Positions 35,588 through 46,437 of a stretch of 64,000 nucleotides of DNA are shown one piece after another. Origin of the DNA: Methylobacterium sp. BTF04 (lineage in GTDB: Bacteria; Pseudomonadota; Alphaproteobacteria; Rhizobiales; Beijerinckiaceae); the NCBI RefSeq assembly GCF_010692745.1, contig NZ_JAAHTB010000001.1, forward strand, positions 1-64,000, read 5' to 3'. The stretch's first letter is position 1, and every line of letters begins with the position of its first letter. The translations under genes and the position numbers were made by a program. The notes below the pieces were generated by a model. It did no database searches. It was given only the letters and a program-made list of their open reading frames with translations, and was not told where the DNA came from.

Positions 35588-36388
35588 CTACCCCAGCCCG
35601 AGCACGTCGGCCATTCCGTAGAGACCTGGTGGCTTGTCGAAGGCCCATTGCGCCGCCCGCACCGCGCCGCGGGCGAAGATACCCCGGTCCTCGGCGTGAT
35701 GGCTGAGGGTGATGCGCTCCCCCGGACCCGCGAACAGCACACTGTGATCGCCCACCACCGTGCCGCCGCGCAGGGTCGCAAAACCGATATCGCCAGGGCG
35801 GCGCGCGCCGGTATAGCCGTCGCGGGTCGAGACCCGTGCGTCGGCGAGCGCCACGCCACGCCCCTCCGCCGCCGCCTCGCCGAGCAACAGGGCGGTACCC
35901 GACGGCGCGTCGACCTTCATGCGATGGTGCATTTCGACGATCTCGATGTCGAAATCCTCGCCGAGCGCCGCAGCGACCTTGCGCACGAGGCCGGCCACGA
36001 GGTTGACGCCGAGCGACATGTTGCCCGACCGCACGATGCGGGCGTGATGGGCGGCAGCGGCGAGCTTGGCGAGGTCGGCCTCCGTCATCCCGGTGGTCCC
36101 GACCACATGGACGATCCGGGCCTGGGCGGCGAGTTCGGCAAAGAACGTCGTGGCCGCCGGCACCGTGAAATCGAGGACGCCCTCGGCCGCCGCAAAGATC
36201 GGGAGAGGGTCGTCGGTCACCGCGACGCCCAGGGGCGCCAGCCCCGCCAGCGTTCCGGCATCCTGGCCCAGGGCCAGCGACCCCTCGCGCTCGATGGCGC
36301 CGGACAGGGTGCAGCCCTCCGCCTCCGCCACCGCACGGATCAGCATTCGCCCCATGCGCCCGTCGGCGCCCACCACCACGAGCCGCAT
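35588..36388 (-). CDS. dapB: 4-hydroxy-tetrahydrodipicolinate reductase
   Basis: NAD(P)H-dependent reductase of the diaminopimelate/lysine pathway, 266 residues. The N-terminal nucleotide motif is [13 protein letters not shown]. The substrate-binding signature is [19 protein letters not shown], with catalytic His and Lys in HHRMK. The region [11 protein letters not shown] is also typical. It follows marC by 73 nt and precedes gpmA by 113 nt on the minus strand. Confidence 0.96.
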   Translation of the reverse strand: MRLVVVGADGRMGRMLIRAVAEAEGCTLSGAIEREGSLALGQDAGTLAGLAPLGVAVTDDPLPIFAAAEGVLDFTVPAATTFFAELAAQARIVHVVGTTGMTEADLAKLAAAAHHARIVRSGNMSLGVNLVAGLVRKVAAALGEDFDIEIVEMHHRMKVDAPSGTALLLGEAAAEGRGVALADARVSTRDGYTGARRPGDIGFATLRGGTVVGDHSVLFAGPGERITLSHHAEDRGIFARGAVRAAQWAFDKPPGLYGMADVLGLG

Positions 36389-36461
36389 CGCGTCGCTTCT
36401 CCTCCAGGAATTCCGCGACCGGGGTACAGCCTCCGGCGGGAGGTGCCAAGGATGGCAGCGG

Positions 36462-37148
36462 TCAGCGCGCCATGCTCGCGAGCAGCGGCCCGAGCACGTC
36501 GGTGATCCCGTTGACGGTGATCTGGGTGCCTACGCACAGCAGCAGGAAGGCGAAGAGCCGGCCGAGCACACGTGCGCCCACCGGACCGATCAGCATGACC
36601 ACCCGGTCGGCCGAGCCGTAGGCGAACCGCACCATCACGGCGATGGCGAGCGCCGCCAGCGACATGCCGACATAGAAACCGATGCGGTCCGGCCCCGGCG
36701 CCGGCCGGTTCGAGCCGAGCGCGATCGCCACCGCGATGGTGCCGGGCCCCGTCGTGAACGGCAGCGTGAGGGGAAAGAACGCGATTTCGGCAAGATTGCT
36801 GGACGTCTCGCGCGTGGCTTCGGCCTGCTTGCGGGCCTCGCGGGCTTCCGGCGCCGTCAGCAGCGTCCAAGCGGACGCCGCGACCACGAGGCCGCCGGCG
36901 ATGCGCAACGCGGCGAGGGACACGCCGAAGAAGTTGAGGATCGGCGCACCGGCCCAGAGCGCCGACAGCATGATCAGGGCGGCGTAGAACCCGATGCGCT
37001 TGGACAGCTCCACCCGTTCAGGATGGGAATTCTGTGCGGTGATCTGCGCGAAGATGAGGGCGGAGCCGATCGGATTCACGATCGAGAACAGGCTGGACAA
37101 CGCGAGCACGAAGCTCTGGAGTGCAGCTTCCGGGCCGATCAAGCTCAT
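36462..37148 (-). CDS. MarC family integral membrane protein
   Basis: 228-residue polytopic protein with six predicted helices matching the MarC/UPF0056 family, whose transport role is unresolved despite its early link to multiple antibiotic resistance. Conserved features are [13 protein letters not shown], a central helix pair, and [22 protein letters not shown]. It starts 6 nt after the methyltransferase stop, so the two genes form one unit, probably continuing into dapB. Confidence 0.9.
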   Translation of the reverse strand: MSLIGPEAALQSFVLALSSLFSIVNPIGSALIFAQITAQNSHPERVELSKRIGFYAALIMLSALWAGAPILNFFGVSLAALRIAGGLVVAASAWTLLTAPEAREARKQAEATRETSSNLAEIAFFPLTLPFTTGPGTIAVAIALGSNRPAPGPDRIGFYVGMSLAALAIAVMVRFAYGSADRVVMLIGPVGARVLGRLFAFLLLCVGTQITVNGITDVLGPLLASMAR

Positions 37149-37154
37149 CGCGAT

Positions 37155-37889
37155 TCAGCCTGGAGAGGGGGCCGGCACCAGCGCGCGGGCCGGAGCGAGC
37201 CGGGTCGCACGGCGGACCTTGCGCACTGCCAGCGGACGATAGAGCTGCTTCGTCGCATCCACAACGTGAAGGCCCGCGAAGGGCAGCGACATCCCCGTCC
37301 CCACGCGCTCCCAGGCACCGGCGGTGCGCAGCCATAGGCGGCTCTGAACCGGCGGCATGTACAGCGCTTCGGTCCAGCCCTCCGGCGAGAATTGTGTGGT
37401 GCGCATCAACCGTCCGAGCTGCGAGCGGCTGTAGGGCTGCCCGTGGCCGAACGGGGTGGCGTCCCGCCGAGCCCAGACGCCGCGGCGATTGGGAACGACG
37501 AGGATCATCCGGCCGCCCGGCGTCAGCACACGCCAGACGTCCTGCAGCAACTCGGTGGGGCTTTCCACCGATTCGAGCGCGTGAACCAGGATCACTCGGT
37601 CGACGGCGGCCTCGGGCAACGGCATCATCGTCGGGTCGGCCAGAGCCGAGCAGGACCGGGCGCTGCCGGGCCAGTGCACAACCCCTTGGGTCGCCGGCAT
37701 GAAGGCAAGGGTGCGCTCGGCGATGACGTGGACCGGCCCCAGATACGGCGTGGCGTAGCCGAGCCCGAGCACGCGCAGGCCCGAGACCGACCCGAGAAAG
37801 CTGTGGATTGCGCGTCCGACGATGCGATGCGTGACGGCCCCGAGCGGGCTCGCGTAGAAGGCACGCAGGTCGGTGACATCGAGACGCAT
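37155..37889 (-). CDS. SAM-dependent methyltransferase
   Basis: Class I methyltransferase of 244 residues. The SAM motif I is degenerate but recognisable in GLRVLGLGYATPYLG. Motif II/III regions follow (DRVILVHALESVESP, LLQDVWRVLTPGGRMILVVPN), the last being a very typical type-11 motif. It lies 6 nt upstream of marC and is divergent from the MBL-fold gene across 198 nt. The substrate cannot be assigned. Confidence 0.87.
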   Translation of the reverse strand: MRLDVTDLRAFYASPLGAVTHRIVGRAIHSFLGSVSGLRVLGLGYATPYLGPVHVIAERTLAFMPATQGVVHWPGSARSCSALADPTMMPLPEAAVDRVILVHALESVESPTELLQDVWRVLTPGGRMILVVPNRRGVWARRDATPFGHGQPYSRSQLGRLMRTTQFSPEGWTEALYMPPVQSRLWLRTAGAWERVGTGMSLPFAGLHVVDATKQLYRPLAVRKVRRATRLAPARALVPAPSPG

Positions 37890-38087
37890 GAGCGAATATC
37901 CGGCGCAGCCGGAGCTTCCGTTGGGAATGCGAAGGCAGCGCCTGCATCAATGGGGATGCGACCAGCCGCCGGCAAGCCTTCCCGATCGCGAGCCTCCTCG
38001 ATCAACCACGCTTCGGCACATGGGAACCGCACCCTTCGCGGTCCGGTTCCTCGCTCACCCCCGATCAGCCATCGCGAGAGCCGCATC

Positions 38088-38867
38088 ATGACCGCCATCC
38101 GCCCGGAGATCCGTACGTTCCTCTGTCGGAGCGACAATATCGGCGTCCTGATCCGCGACCCTGCTACGGGGGCCTGCGCCGCCATCGACGTGCCCGAGGC
38201 GGCCCCGGTGCTGCGGGTCCTCGACGAGACCGGCTGGACCCTGACCGACATTCTCGTCACGCACAGGCATGCCGACCACATCGACGGCATTCCCGAAGTG
38301 AAGCGACGCACCGGAGCGAAGGTCACGGCACCGGCCAAGGCGGGGGCTGCGGTGCCCGAGGTGGATGTCGCCGTCTCCGAGGGCGACACGGTGCGCATCG
38401 GCGGCCTCACGGGCCAGGGGTGGGAGACCCCGGGGCATTGCGCCGACCACGTTTCCTACTGGTTCGAGGAGGCCGGCCTGGCATTTTCAGGAGACACCCT
38501 GTTCACCCTCGGTTGTGGCCGGGTGATGGAGAGCCCGCCCGAAACCCTGTGGCAGTCCCTCACCCGATTCCTCGCCCTGCCCGACACGACCGAAATCTAC
38601 AGTGGCCACGACTACGTAGTCGCCAACGCGCGATTTGCCCTTGCGGCCGACGCGCGGAACCCGGCGCTCGTGGCCCGGGCCGCGGAGGCCGAGCAGGCGA
38701 AAAAGGAAGGCCGCTTCCTGATTCCCACGACCATGGCGGCCGAGCGGGCGACGAATCCATTCCTACGCTCCGCAGAGCCGGCTTTGGCCGAGGCGGTCGA
38801 TCTCGCACCCGGAACCGAACCTGTGATCGTGTTCAAGGCCTTGAGGGACTGGAAGAACCGGTTCTGA
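38088..38867 (+). CDS. gloB: Hydroxyacylglutathione hydrolase (glyoxalase II-type MBL hydrolase)
   Basis: Metallo-beta-lactamase fold enzyme of 259 residues that hydrolyses S-lactoylglutathione in methylglyoxal detoxification. The zinc motif THRHADHIDG gives His59, His61, Asp63 and His64. PGHCADH provides another ligand, and FSGDTLFTLGCGR and YSGHDYV complete the glyoxalase II pattern. A GAGAG site precedes the ATG at 38088; the in-frame sequence upstream belongs to the divergent intergenic region. The name gloB follows family resemblance. Confidence 0.9.
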   Translation: MTAIRPEIRTFLCRSDNIGVLIRDPATGACAAIDVPEAAPVLRVLDETGWTLTDILVTHRHADHIDGIPEVKRRTGAKVTAPAKAGAAVPEVDVAVSEGDTVRIGGLTGQGWETPGHCADHVSYWFEEAGLAFSGDTLFTLGCGRVMESPPETLWQSLTRFLALPDTTEIYSGHDYVVANARFALAADARNPALVARAAEAEQAKKEGRFLIPTTMAAERATNPFLRSAEPALAEAVDLAPGTEPVIVFKALRDWKNRF

Positions 38868-39120
38868 ACCGTTAAGGCCGTGACGCGGATCGGATGCCCG
38901 ACGGGCGCCCGGTTCGCGTGTATACGAACAACGACTCGCCCTGCGCTGGCACTCGCGCCGGAACGAGCCGGCTACCTTCCCGTCCTCCAGCATGTGCGCG
39001 GTGTCCCGATTGATGCAGTCGCCAGGCCCGCCTTTCGCATTCGAATTCGGTATCGTCGTGAACGACGGCTCCGAATCAGAAGATCGTGACGCCGCGAGCG
39101 AGATCCCCATCACCGTCCGT

Positions 39121-39753
39121 ATGCCGGCAGCACGCACCACGCGTCAGCCGCCGCGTCCGACACCGATCGCCGTGGATGCACGGCTCCTGGCCGTGGCTAC
39201 CGAGCATCTGCGCCGCCTGGGCCCAAAGCGCGTCACGGTGGTGGCGGTGGCGGCCGAGGCCGGCATGACCCACGCCAACGTCTATCGCTACTTTCCCTCG
39301 AAGGACGCCCTGCTGGACGCCGTGGCGGGGCGCTGGCTGCGGGATGTCGAGGCCGAGCTCGCCCGCATCGCCGATGCCCCCGACCCTGCCGACGACAAGA
39401 TCGAGCGCCTGCTGACGGCCCTTGCCAGCGTGCAACGCGAAGCCCTCGCCTTAGAGCCGAACCTGTTTGCCGTCCATCTCGACGCGACGGTTAGCGCCCG
39501 CCCGATCGCCCGGCGGCATCGCGTGCGCTTGCGCAGCCTCGTCGAGCGGGTGGTCGAGGAGGGGATCGGAGCGGGTGCGTTCATCGCGCGCGACCGCGAA
39601 CGCGCCATCGCCCATATCTTCGACGCGAGCTACCGCTTCACTCATCCGCTCGCGATCCAGCACGATGCCGACCTGCCACGCGATCTGGTCGAGGCACGGC
39701 TCGGCGCCGTGATTCTCGCGATCCAGAAGGTGCTGAGGACGGGCACCCTCTAG
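39121..39753 (+). CDS. TetR family transcriptional regulator
   Basis: 210-residue one-component repressor. The N-terminal helix-turn-helix is clear (RVTVVAVAAEAGMTHANVYR, then YFPSKDALLDAV), and the rest is a variable ligand-binding, dimerisation domain. The ATG at 39121 was preferred because preceding in-frame codons read as non-coding; 38992 is a weaker alternative. Ligand and targets unknown. A 24-nt inverted repeat lies just after its stop codon (39759-39782). No divergent transporter or enzyme gene points to a target. Confidence 0.86.
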   Translation: MPAARTTRQPPRPTPIAVDARLLAVATEHLRRLGPKRVTVVAVAAEAGMTHANVYRYFPSKDALLDAVAGRWLRDVEAELARIADAPDPADDKIERLLTALASVQREALALEPNLFAVHLDATVSARPIARRHRVRLRSLVERVVEEGIGAGAFIARDRERAIAHIFDASYRFTHPLAIQHDADLPRDLVEARLGAVILAIQKVLRTGTL

Positions 39754-39758
39754 GCGGC

Positions 39759-39782
39759 GTGACAGAAGCCAAATCCTGTCAC
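39759..39782. repeat. Inverted repeat downstream of the TetR gene
   Basis: GTGACAG (39759-39765), a 10-nt spacer, and CTGTCAC (39776-39782) form a perfect 7-bp dyad starting 6 nt after the TetR stop. Spacing and symmetry suit either a dimeric-repressor operator or a weak terminator hairpin; there is no T-run. A weak promoter-like pair follows (CTGACA at 39810, 18 nt, CATATT at 39834) that could serve mdh. Confidence 0.4.
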
Positions 39783-39920
39783 CTCAGCTTTGCCGCCGAA
39801 CCAACCGGCCTGACAATCGGCCAAGCCTTTCGCCATATTGCCGTTTTTCGATCCGCCCCTGACGCCCTAGATGCTCCCGATCTGGCCCGAACCCTGCTTT
39901 CATCCGGCAGCGTCGGTTGA

Positions 39921-40985
<1,065 letters not shown>

Positions 40986-41003
40986 CATCGAGAAGCGCCC
41001 CGC

Positions 41004-41026
41004 GTCGGCCGTTGCCAGCGGCCGAC
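41004..41026 (+). terminator. Intercistronic stem-loop mdh/sucC
   Basis: GTCGGCCG (41004-41011) and CGGCCGAC (41019-41026) form a perfect 8-bp stem with a 7-nt loop in the 105-nt gap between mdh and sucC. No T-run follows, so read-through with mRNA processing or partial attenuation is more likely than full termination. Confidence 0.5.
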
Positions 41027-41090
41027 ATGAACGGCGCCGGTGTCGTGTCTTCTGAGTCCCGCTCCGTCGGGACGAGGTGAGGAAATCCCC

Positions 41091-42287
41091 ATGAACATCC
41101 ACGAATACCAAGCCAAGGCGGTACTCAAGGAATTCGGCCTGCCCGTCTCGCGCGGCGTGCCGATCTTCAAGGCCGAGGAGGCCGAGGCCGCGGCCAAGGA
41201 GCTCGGCGGCCCGGTCTGGGTGGTGAAGTCGCAGATCCATGCGGGCGGACGCGGCAAGGGCTCGTTCAAGGGCGCGCCGGCCGGTGCCAAGGGCGGCGTA
41301 CGCGTCACCAAATCCCTCGACGAAGTCAAGCAGTTTGCCGGCGAAATGCTGGGCCAAACCTTGGTGACGATCCAGACCGGCGAGGCCGGCAAGCAGGTCA
41401 ACCGGCTCTACATCGAGGAAGGCGCGCAGATCGAGGCGGAGTTCTACCTCTCGATGCTGGTCGACCGCGAGACCGGCAAGGTCGCCTTCGTCGTCTCCAC
41501 GGAAGGCGGCATGGACATCGAGACGGTGGCCCACGACACCCCTGAGAAGATCGTGACCTTCTCGGTGGACCCGGCCACCGGCGTGATGCCGCACCATGGC
41601 CGCCTCGTCGCCAAGACGCTCGGCCTCACCGGCCCGCAGGCGAAGGAGGCCGGCGACCTCACCACCAAGCTCTACACGGCGTTCACCGCCAAGGACATGA
41701 GCATGCTGGAGATCAACCCGCTGGTGCTCACCGGCGACGGCCACCTCAAGTGCCTCGACGCCAAGATCTCTTTCGATTCGAACGCCCTCTACCGGCACCC
41801 CGACATCGTCGCGCTGCGCGACGAGACCGAGGAGGATGCCAAGGAGATCGAGGCCTCAAAATACGACCTCGCCTACATCGCGCTCGACGGCACCATCGGC
41901 TGCATGGTCAACGGCGCAGGCCTCGCCATGGCGACCCTCGACATCATCAAGCTCTACGGCGAGGAGCCGGCGAACTTCCTCGACGTCGGCGGCGGCGCGT
42001 CGGAAGAGAAGGTCACGGCGGCCTTCAAGATCATCACCGCCGACCCGCAGGTGAAGGGCATCCTCGTCAACATCTTCGGCGGGATCATGAAGTGCGACGT
42101 GATCGCCAACGGCGTGATCGCGGCAGTGAAGGCGGTGGGGCTCGAAGTCCCCCTGGTGGTGCGTCTCGAAGGCACCAACGTCGAGAAGGGCAAGGAGATC
42201 ATCCGGAATTCCGGCCTGAACGTGATCTCGGCCGATGACCTCGACGATGCCGCGCAGAAGATCGTCGCCGCCGTGAAGAAGGGCTGA
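41091..42287 (+). CDS. sucC: Succinyl-CoA ligase, beta subunit
   Basis: ADP-forming succinyl-CoA synthetase beta subunit, 398 residues. It begins [16 protein letters not shown], the family start, after a GAGGTGAGGAAA ribosome-binding site. The ATP-grasp domain carries [15 protein letters not shown]; the power-helix and CoA-ligase region has EINPLVL and later [12 protein letters not shown] and [10 protein letters not shown]. It is separated from sucD by 6 nt, so the subunits are made together. Confidence 0.97.
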   Translation: MNIHEYQAKAVLKEFGLPVSRGVPIFKAEEAEAAAKELGGPVWVVKSQIHAGGRGKGSFKGAPAGAKGGVRVTKSLDEVKQFAGEMLGQTLVTIQTGEAGKQVNRLYIEEGAQIEAEFYLSMLVDRETGKVAFVVSTEGGMDIETVAHDTPEKIVTFSVDPATGVMPHHGRLVAKTLGLTGPQAKEAGDLTTKLYTAFTAKDMSMLEINPLVLTGDGHLKCLDAKISFDSNALYRHPDIVALRDETEEDAKEIEASKYDLAYIALDGTIGCMVNGAGLAMATLDIIKLYGEEPANFLDVGGGASEEKVTAAFKIITADPQVKGILVNIFGGIMKCDVIANGVIAAVKAVGLEVPLVVRLEGTNVEKGKEIIRNSGLNVISADDLDDAAQKIVAAVKKG

Positions 42288-42293
42288 GAACCG

Positions 42294-43178
42294 ATGTCCA
42301 TCCTGATCGACGCGAACACCAAGGTCATCTGCCAGGGCTTCACCGGCAAGAACGGGACCTTCCATTCCGAGCAGGCGATCGCCTACGGCACCAAGATGGT
42401 CGGCGGCACCAGCCCCGGCAAAGGCGGCTCGAAGCACCTGAACCTGCCGGTCTTCGACACGGTGGCGGAGGCCCGCGAGGCCACCGGCGCCACGGCGAGC
42501 GTGGTCTACGTGCCGCCGCCGGGTGCCGCCGACGCAATCTGCGAGGCGATCCAGGCCGAGGTCCCGCTCATCGTCTGCATCACCGAGGGCATTCCGGTGC
42601 TCGACATGGTGCGGGTAAAGCGCGCGCTGGAGGGCTCGAAGTCCCGCCTCGTCGGGCCGAACTGCCCCGGCATCGTCACCGCCGGCGAGTGCAAGATCGG
42701 CATCATGCCGGCCAACATCTTCAAGCCCGGCTCGGTGGGCATCGTCTCGCGCTCGGGTACGTTGACCTACGAGGCCGTGTTCCAGACCACCAATGCCGGT
42801 CTCGGCCAGACCACGGCGGTGGGCATCGGCGGCGACCCGGTGAAGGGCACCGAGTTCATCTCGATGCTGGAGCTGTTCCTGGCCGACCCCAAGACCGAAT
42901 CGATCGTGATGATCGGCGAGATCGGCGGCTCGGCCGAGGAAGAGGCGGCGCAGTTCATCGCCGACGAGGCCAAGCGCGGCCGGAGCAAGCCGATGGTCGG
43001 CTTCATCGCCGGCCGCACCGCGCCTCCCGGCCGCCGAATGGGCCATGCCGGCGCCATCATCTCCGGCGGCAAGGGCGGCGCCGAGGACAAGATCGCGGCG
43101 ATGGAAGCCGCTGGAATCCGTGTCTCGCCGTCACCGGCGCGGCTCGGCAGCACCCTCGTCGATGTCCTCAAGGGCTGA
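42294..43178 (+). CDS. sucD: Succinyl-CoA ligase, alpha subunit
   Basis: Alpha subunit, 294 residues, carrying the CoA site and the phosphohistidine. The CoA-binding N-terminal domain starts [19 protein letters not shown]. The phosphorylated residue is predicted as His251 in [15 protein letters not shown]. The active-site Glu lies in [14 protein letters not shown]. It follows sucC after 6 nt. The 179 nt (or 191 nt) before sucA contain a compound stem-loop. Confidence 0.97.
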   Translation: MSILIDANTKVICQGFTGKNGTFHSEQAIAYGTKMVGGTSPGKGGSKHLNLPVFDTVAEAREATGATASVVYVPPPGAADAICEAIQAEVPLIVCITEGIPVLDMVRVKRALEGSKSRLVGPNCPGIVTAGECKIGIMPANIFKPGSVGIVSRSGTLTYEAVFQTTNAGLGQTTAVGIGGDPVKGTEFISMLELFLADPKTESIVMIGEIGGSAEEEAAQFIADEAKRGRSKPMVGFIAGRTAPPGRRMGHAGAIISGGKGGAEDKIAAMEAAGIRVSPSPARLGSTLVDVLKG

Positions 43179-43286
43179 GCCGAGCACCAGACGATAGGAC
43201 ACGGGTCTGTGTTGCGCCGCATTCAGGCCCGGCACCCCATATGTGAGAGACGGACGCGGCCCGATCTTCGCGTCTTTCGGACAAAT

Positions 43287-43316
43287 CCGATCTGCCCGCA
43301 TCATGCGGGGGATCGG
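43287..43316 (+). terminator. Compound stem-loop between sucD and sucA
   Basis: CCGATC (43287-43292) pairs with GATCGG (43311-43316), and inside it CCCGCAT (43295-43301) pairs with ATGCGGG (43303-43309), giving 13 bp interrupted by a small internal bulge. The inner apex is too tight and one or two pairs must open. No T-run follows. The most elaborate of the suc-block hairpins. Confidence 0.5.
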
Positions 43317-43369
43317 GCAGGGGCAAGCCCGGCACGGCGGCCCCGACACAAGGTAGGATGACCCGGACG

Positions 43370-46342
43370 ATGGCACGCCAGGACGCGCTCGAAACCTCGT
43401 TCCTCTACGGCGGCAACGCCGCCTACATTGAAGAACTGCAGGCGTCCTATGCCCGCGATCCCAACTCGGTGGACCCCGAGTGGCAGGATTTCTTCCGCTC
43501 GCTGAACGAGGACAAGGGACTCGCGGAGAAGAACGCCGCCGGTGCGTCCTGGCAGAAGCCGAACTGGCCGGTGCACGCCAACGGCGAGATCGTCTCGGCG
43601 CTCGACGGCAACTGGGCCACCGTCGAGAAGGCGATGGGCGAGAAGATCCGCGCCAAGTCGGACACCGCCAAGGAGCCGGCGAAGGGTGTCGTGGTCGCCT
43701 CGGCGCCCGGCATTTCCGTGGAGCAGGCCACCAAGGATTCGGTGCGCGCGATCATGCTGATCCGCGCCTACCGCATGCGCGGCCACCTGCACGCCAAGCT
43801 CGACCCCCTCGGACTCGCCCCGCGCGGCGACCACGAGGAACTGCATCCGCAGCATTACGGCTTCGAGGAATCCGATTGGGACCGCCCGATCTTCCTCGAC
43901 AACGTGCTCGGCCTCGAATTCTCGACCATCCGCGAGATCGTCGAAATCCTGGAGCGCACCTACTGCCAGACCCTCGGCGTCGAGTTCATGCACATCTCCA
44001 ATCCGGAGGAGAAGGCCTGGATTCAGGAGCGCATCGAAGGCAAGGGCAAGGAGATCAGCTTCACCCCCGAGGGCAAGCGGGCGATCCTCAACAAGCTCAT
44101 CGAGGCCGAGGGCTTCGAGAAGTTCCTCGATCTCAAGTACACCGGCACCAAGCGCTTCGGCCTTGATGGCTCTGAGGCGATGATCCCGGCCCTGGAGCAG
44201 ATCATCAAGCGCGGCGGTGCGCTCGGTGCCCATGAGATCGTGCTGGGCATGGCCCATCGCGGCCGCCTCAACGTGCTCACCAACGTGATGGCCAAGCCGT
44301 TCCGGGCGGTGTTCAACGAATTCAAGGGCGGCTCGGCCTCACCGGCGGAGGTCGAGGGCTCGGGCGACGTGAAGTACCATCTCGGTGCCTCCTCCGATCG
44401 GTCCTTCGACGGCAACAACGTCCACCTTTCGCTCACCGCAAACCCATCCCACCTCGAGATCGTCGATCCGGTGGTGCTCGGAAAGGTCCGCGCCAAGCAG
44501 GACCAGCGGGCCAACCCGCACGTCCATCGCACCAGCGTCGTGCCACTCCTCATCCATGGCGACGCGGCCTTCGCGGGTCAGGGCGTGGTGGCCGAGTGCC
44601 TCGGCCTGTCGGGCCTGAAGGGCCACCGCACCGGCGGCTCGATCCACTTCATCATCAACAATCAGATCGGCTTCACCACCGATCCGCGGTTCTCGCGGTC
44701 CTCGCCCTATCCGTCCGACGTCGCCAAGATGGTGGAAGCCCCGATCTTCCACTGCAACGGCGACGACCCGGAGGTCGTGACGTTCGCTGCCAAAATCGCC
44801 ATCGAGTACCGCCAGAAGTTCGGCAAGCCCGTCGTCATCGACATGCTGTGCTACCGCCGCTTCGGCCACAACGAGGGCGACGAGCCGGCTTTCACCCAGC
44901 CGAAGATGTACCAGCGCATCCGCAAGCACCCCACCGCGCTGGAGACCTACGGCAAGAAGCTCGTCGCCGAAGGCGTACTGAGTCAGGAGCAGCTCGACGG
45001 CCGCAAGGCCGAGTTCCGCGCTGTCCTCGACGGAGAGTTGGAGGTCGCGGGCAACTACAAGTCCAACAAGGCCGATTGGCTCGACGGGCGCTGGGCCGGC
45101 TTCAAGGCCGTGCGCGAGGACGTGGACGACCCGCGCCGCGGCAAGACCGGCGTGCCCGCCGAGATCCTGCGCGAGATCGCCCAGCGCATCACCACGCCGC
45201 CGCCCGGCTTCCACCTGCACCGCACGATCCAGCGCTTCTTCGACAACCGCGCCAAGGCGGTGGAAAGCGGCCAGGGCATCGATTGGGCGACCGCCGAGGC
45301 GTTGGCCTTCGGCTCGCTGCTCATCGAGGGCCATCGGGTCCGCCTCTCGGGGCAAGACGTGGAACGCGGCACCTTCTCGCAGCGTCACGCCGTGGTGATC
45401 GATCAGGAGAACGAGCAGCGCTACACCTCGCTGAACTCGATCCGCGAGGGCCAGGCAAGCCTCGAGGTCATCAACTCGATGCTTTCGGAAGAGGCGGTGC
45501 TCGGTTTCGAGTACGGCTATTCGGCCGCCGAGCCCAATGCCCTGGTTCTGTGGGAGGCGCAGTTCGGCGACTTCGCCAACGGCGCGCAGGTGGTCATCGA
45601 CCAGTTCATCTCGAGCGGCGAGCGCAAGTGGTTGCGCATGTCCGGCCTGACGCTGCTGCTGCCGCACGGCTACGAGGGCCAGGGCCCCGAACATTCCTCG
45701 GCCCGCCTGGAGCGCTTCCTACAGATGTGCGCCGAGGACAATATGCAGGTCGTCAACTGCACGACGCCGTCGAACTACTTCCACGTCCTGCGGCGCCAGC
45801 TCAATCGCGAATTCCGCAAGCCGTTGGTGATCATGACGCCGAAGTCGCTGCTGCGCCACAAGCGGGCGGTGTCGGCCATCGACATGATGGCGGACGGATC
45901 GAGCTTCCACCGCGTGCTCTGGGACGATGCAGAGCGCGAGGACGACGGCACCAAGCTCGCCAAGGACGACAAGATCCGCCGCGTCGTGCTGTGCTCGGGC
46001 AAAGTCTATTACGACCTCTACGACGAGCGCGAGAAGCGCGGGATCAACGACGTCTACGTCATGCGCGTCGAGCAGCTCTACCCGTTCCCGCTCAAGGCGC
46101 TCGCCAACGAGATGTCGCGCTTCCGCAATGCCGAGGTGGTGTGGTGCCAGGAGGAGCCCAAGAACATGGGTCCCTGGTCCTTCGTCGAGCCCTACCTCGA
46201 ATGGGTGCTGGGCCAGGCCCAGTCCCCGGTTAAGCGCGCCCGCTATGTCGGCCGCCCGGCCTCCGCCTCGACGGCGGTCGGCCTGCTCTCGAAGCACCAG
46301 GCGCAACTCCAGGCCTTCCTCAACGAGGCGCTGGCGATCTGA
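43370..46342 (+). CDS. sucA: 2-oxoglutarate dehydrogenase E1 component
   Basis: Thiamine-diphosphate decarboxylase of the 2-oxoglutarate dehydrogenase complex, about 990 residues. The E2-binding N-terminus contains SFLYGGNAAYIEELQASYA. The ThDP region contains EIVLGMAHRGRLNVL, GRLNVL being typical of E1o, and the substrate histidine region LHLSL-like VHLSLTANPSHLE. The second domain carries HGYEGQGPEHSSARLERFLQ. The start at 43370 (MARQDALE) was preferred to an ATG at 43358 whose ribosome-binding site would be almost in contact. sucB follows after 95 nt. Confidence 0.96.
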   Translation: MARQDALETSFLYGGNAAYIEELQASYARDPNSVDPEWQDFFRSLNEDKGLAEKNAAGASWQKPNWPVHANGEIVSALDGNWATVEKAMGEKIRAKSDTAKEPAKGVVVASAPGISVEQATKDSVRAIMLIRAYRMRGHLHAKLDPLGLAPRGDHEELHPQHYGFEESDWDRPIFLDNVLGLEFSTIREIVEILERTYCQTLGVEFMHISNPEEKAWIQERIEGKGKEISFTPEGKRAILNKLIEAEGFEKFLDLKYTGTKRFGLDGSEAMIPALEQIIKRGGALGAHEIVLGMAHRGRLNVLTNVMAKPFRAVFNEFKGGSASPAEVEGSGDVKYHLGASSDRSFDGNNVHLSLTANPSHLEIVDPVVLGKVRAKQDQRANPHVHRTSVVPLLIHGDAAFAGQGVVAECLGLSGLKGHRTGGSIHFIINNQIGFTTDPRFSRSSPYPSDVAKMVEAPIFHCNGDDPEVVTFAAKIAIEYRQKFGKPVVIDMLCYRRFGHNEGDEPAFTQPKMYQRIRKHPTALETYGKKLVAEGVLSQEQLDGRKAEFRAVLDGELEVAGNYKSNKADWLDGRWAGFKAVREDVDDPRRGKTGVPAEILREIAQRITTPPPGFHLHRTIQRFFDNRAKAVESGQGIDWATAEALAFGSLLIEGHRVRLSGQDVERGTFSQRHAVVIDQENEQRYTSLNSIREGQASLEVINSMLSEEAVLGFEYGYSAAEPNALVLWEAQFGDFANGAQVVIDQFISSGERKWLRMSGLTLLLPHGYEGQGPEHSSARLERFLQMCAEDNMQVVNCTTPSNYFHVLRRQLNREFRKPLVIMTPKSLLRHKRAVSAIDMMADGSSFHRVLWDDAEREDDGTKLAKDDKIRRVVLCSGKVYYDLYDEREKRGINDVYVMRVEQLYPFPLKALANEMSRFRNAEVVWCQEEPKNMGPWSFVEPYLEWVLGQAQSPVKRARYVGRPASASTAVGLLSKHQAQLQAFLNEALAI

Positions 46343-46356
46343 CCGCCGGACGCCAA

Positions 46357-46382
46357 CCGCAGACCTTCGCTCTGCGGATTTT
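46357..46382 (+). terminator. Terminator-like hairpin between sucA and sucB
   Basis: CCGCAGA (46357-46363), a 7-nt loop and TCTGCGG (46371-46377) form a perfect 7-bp stem followed by ATTTT. It lies 14 nt after the sucA stop. The U-tract is short, so attenuation rather than full termination seems likely, which would lower E2 mRNA relative to E1. Confidence 0.55.
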
Positions 46383-46437
46383 CGATGTGATGGCGCCGGC
46401 TCCCTGCGCCGCAATCCCTCCGGACGGACACTGACCA

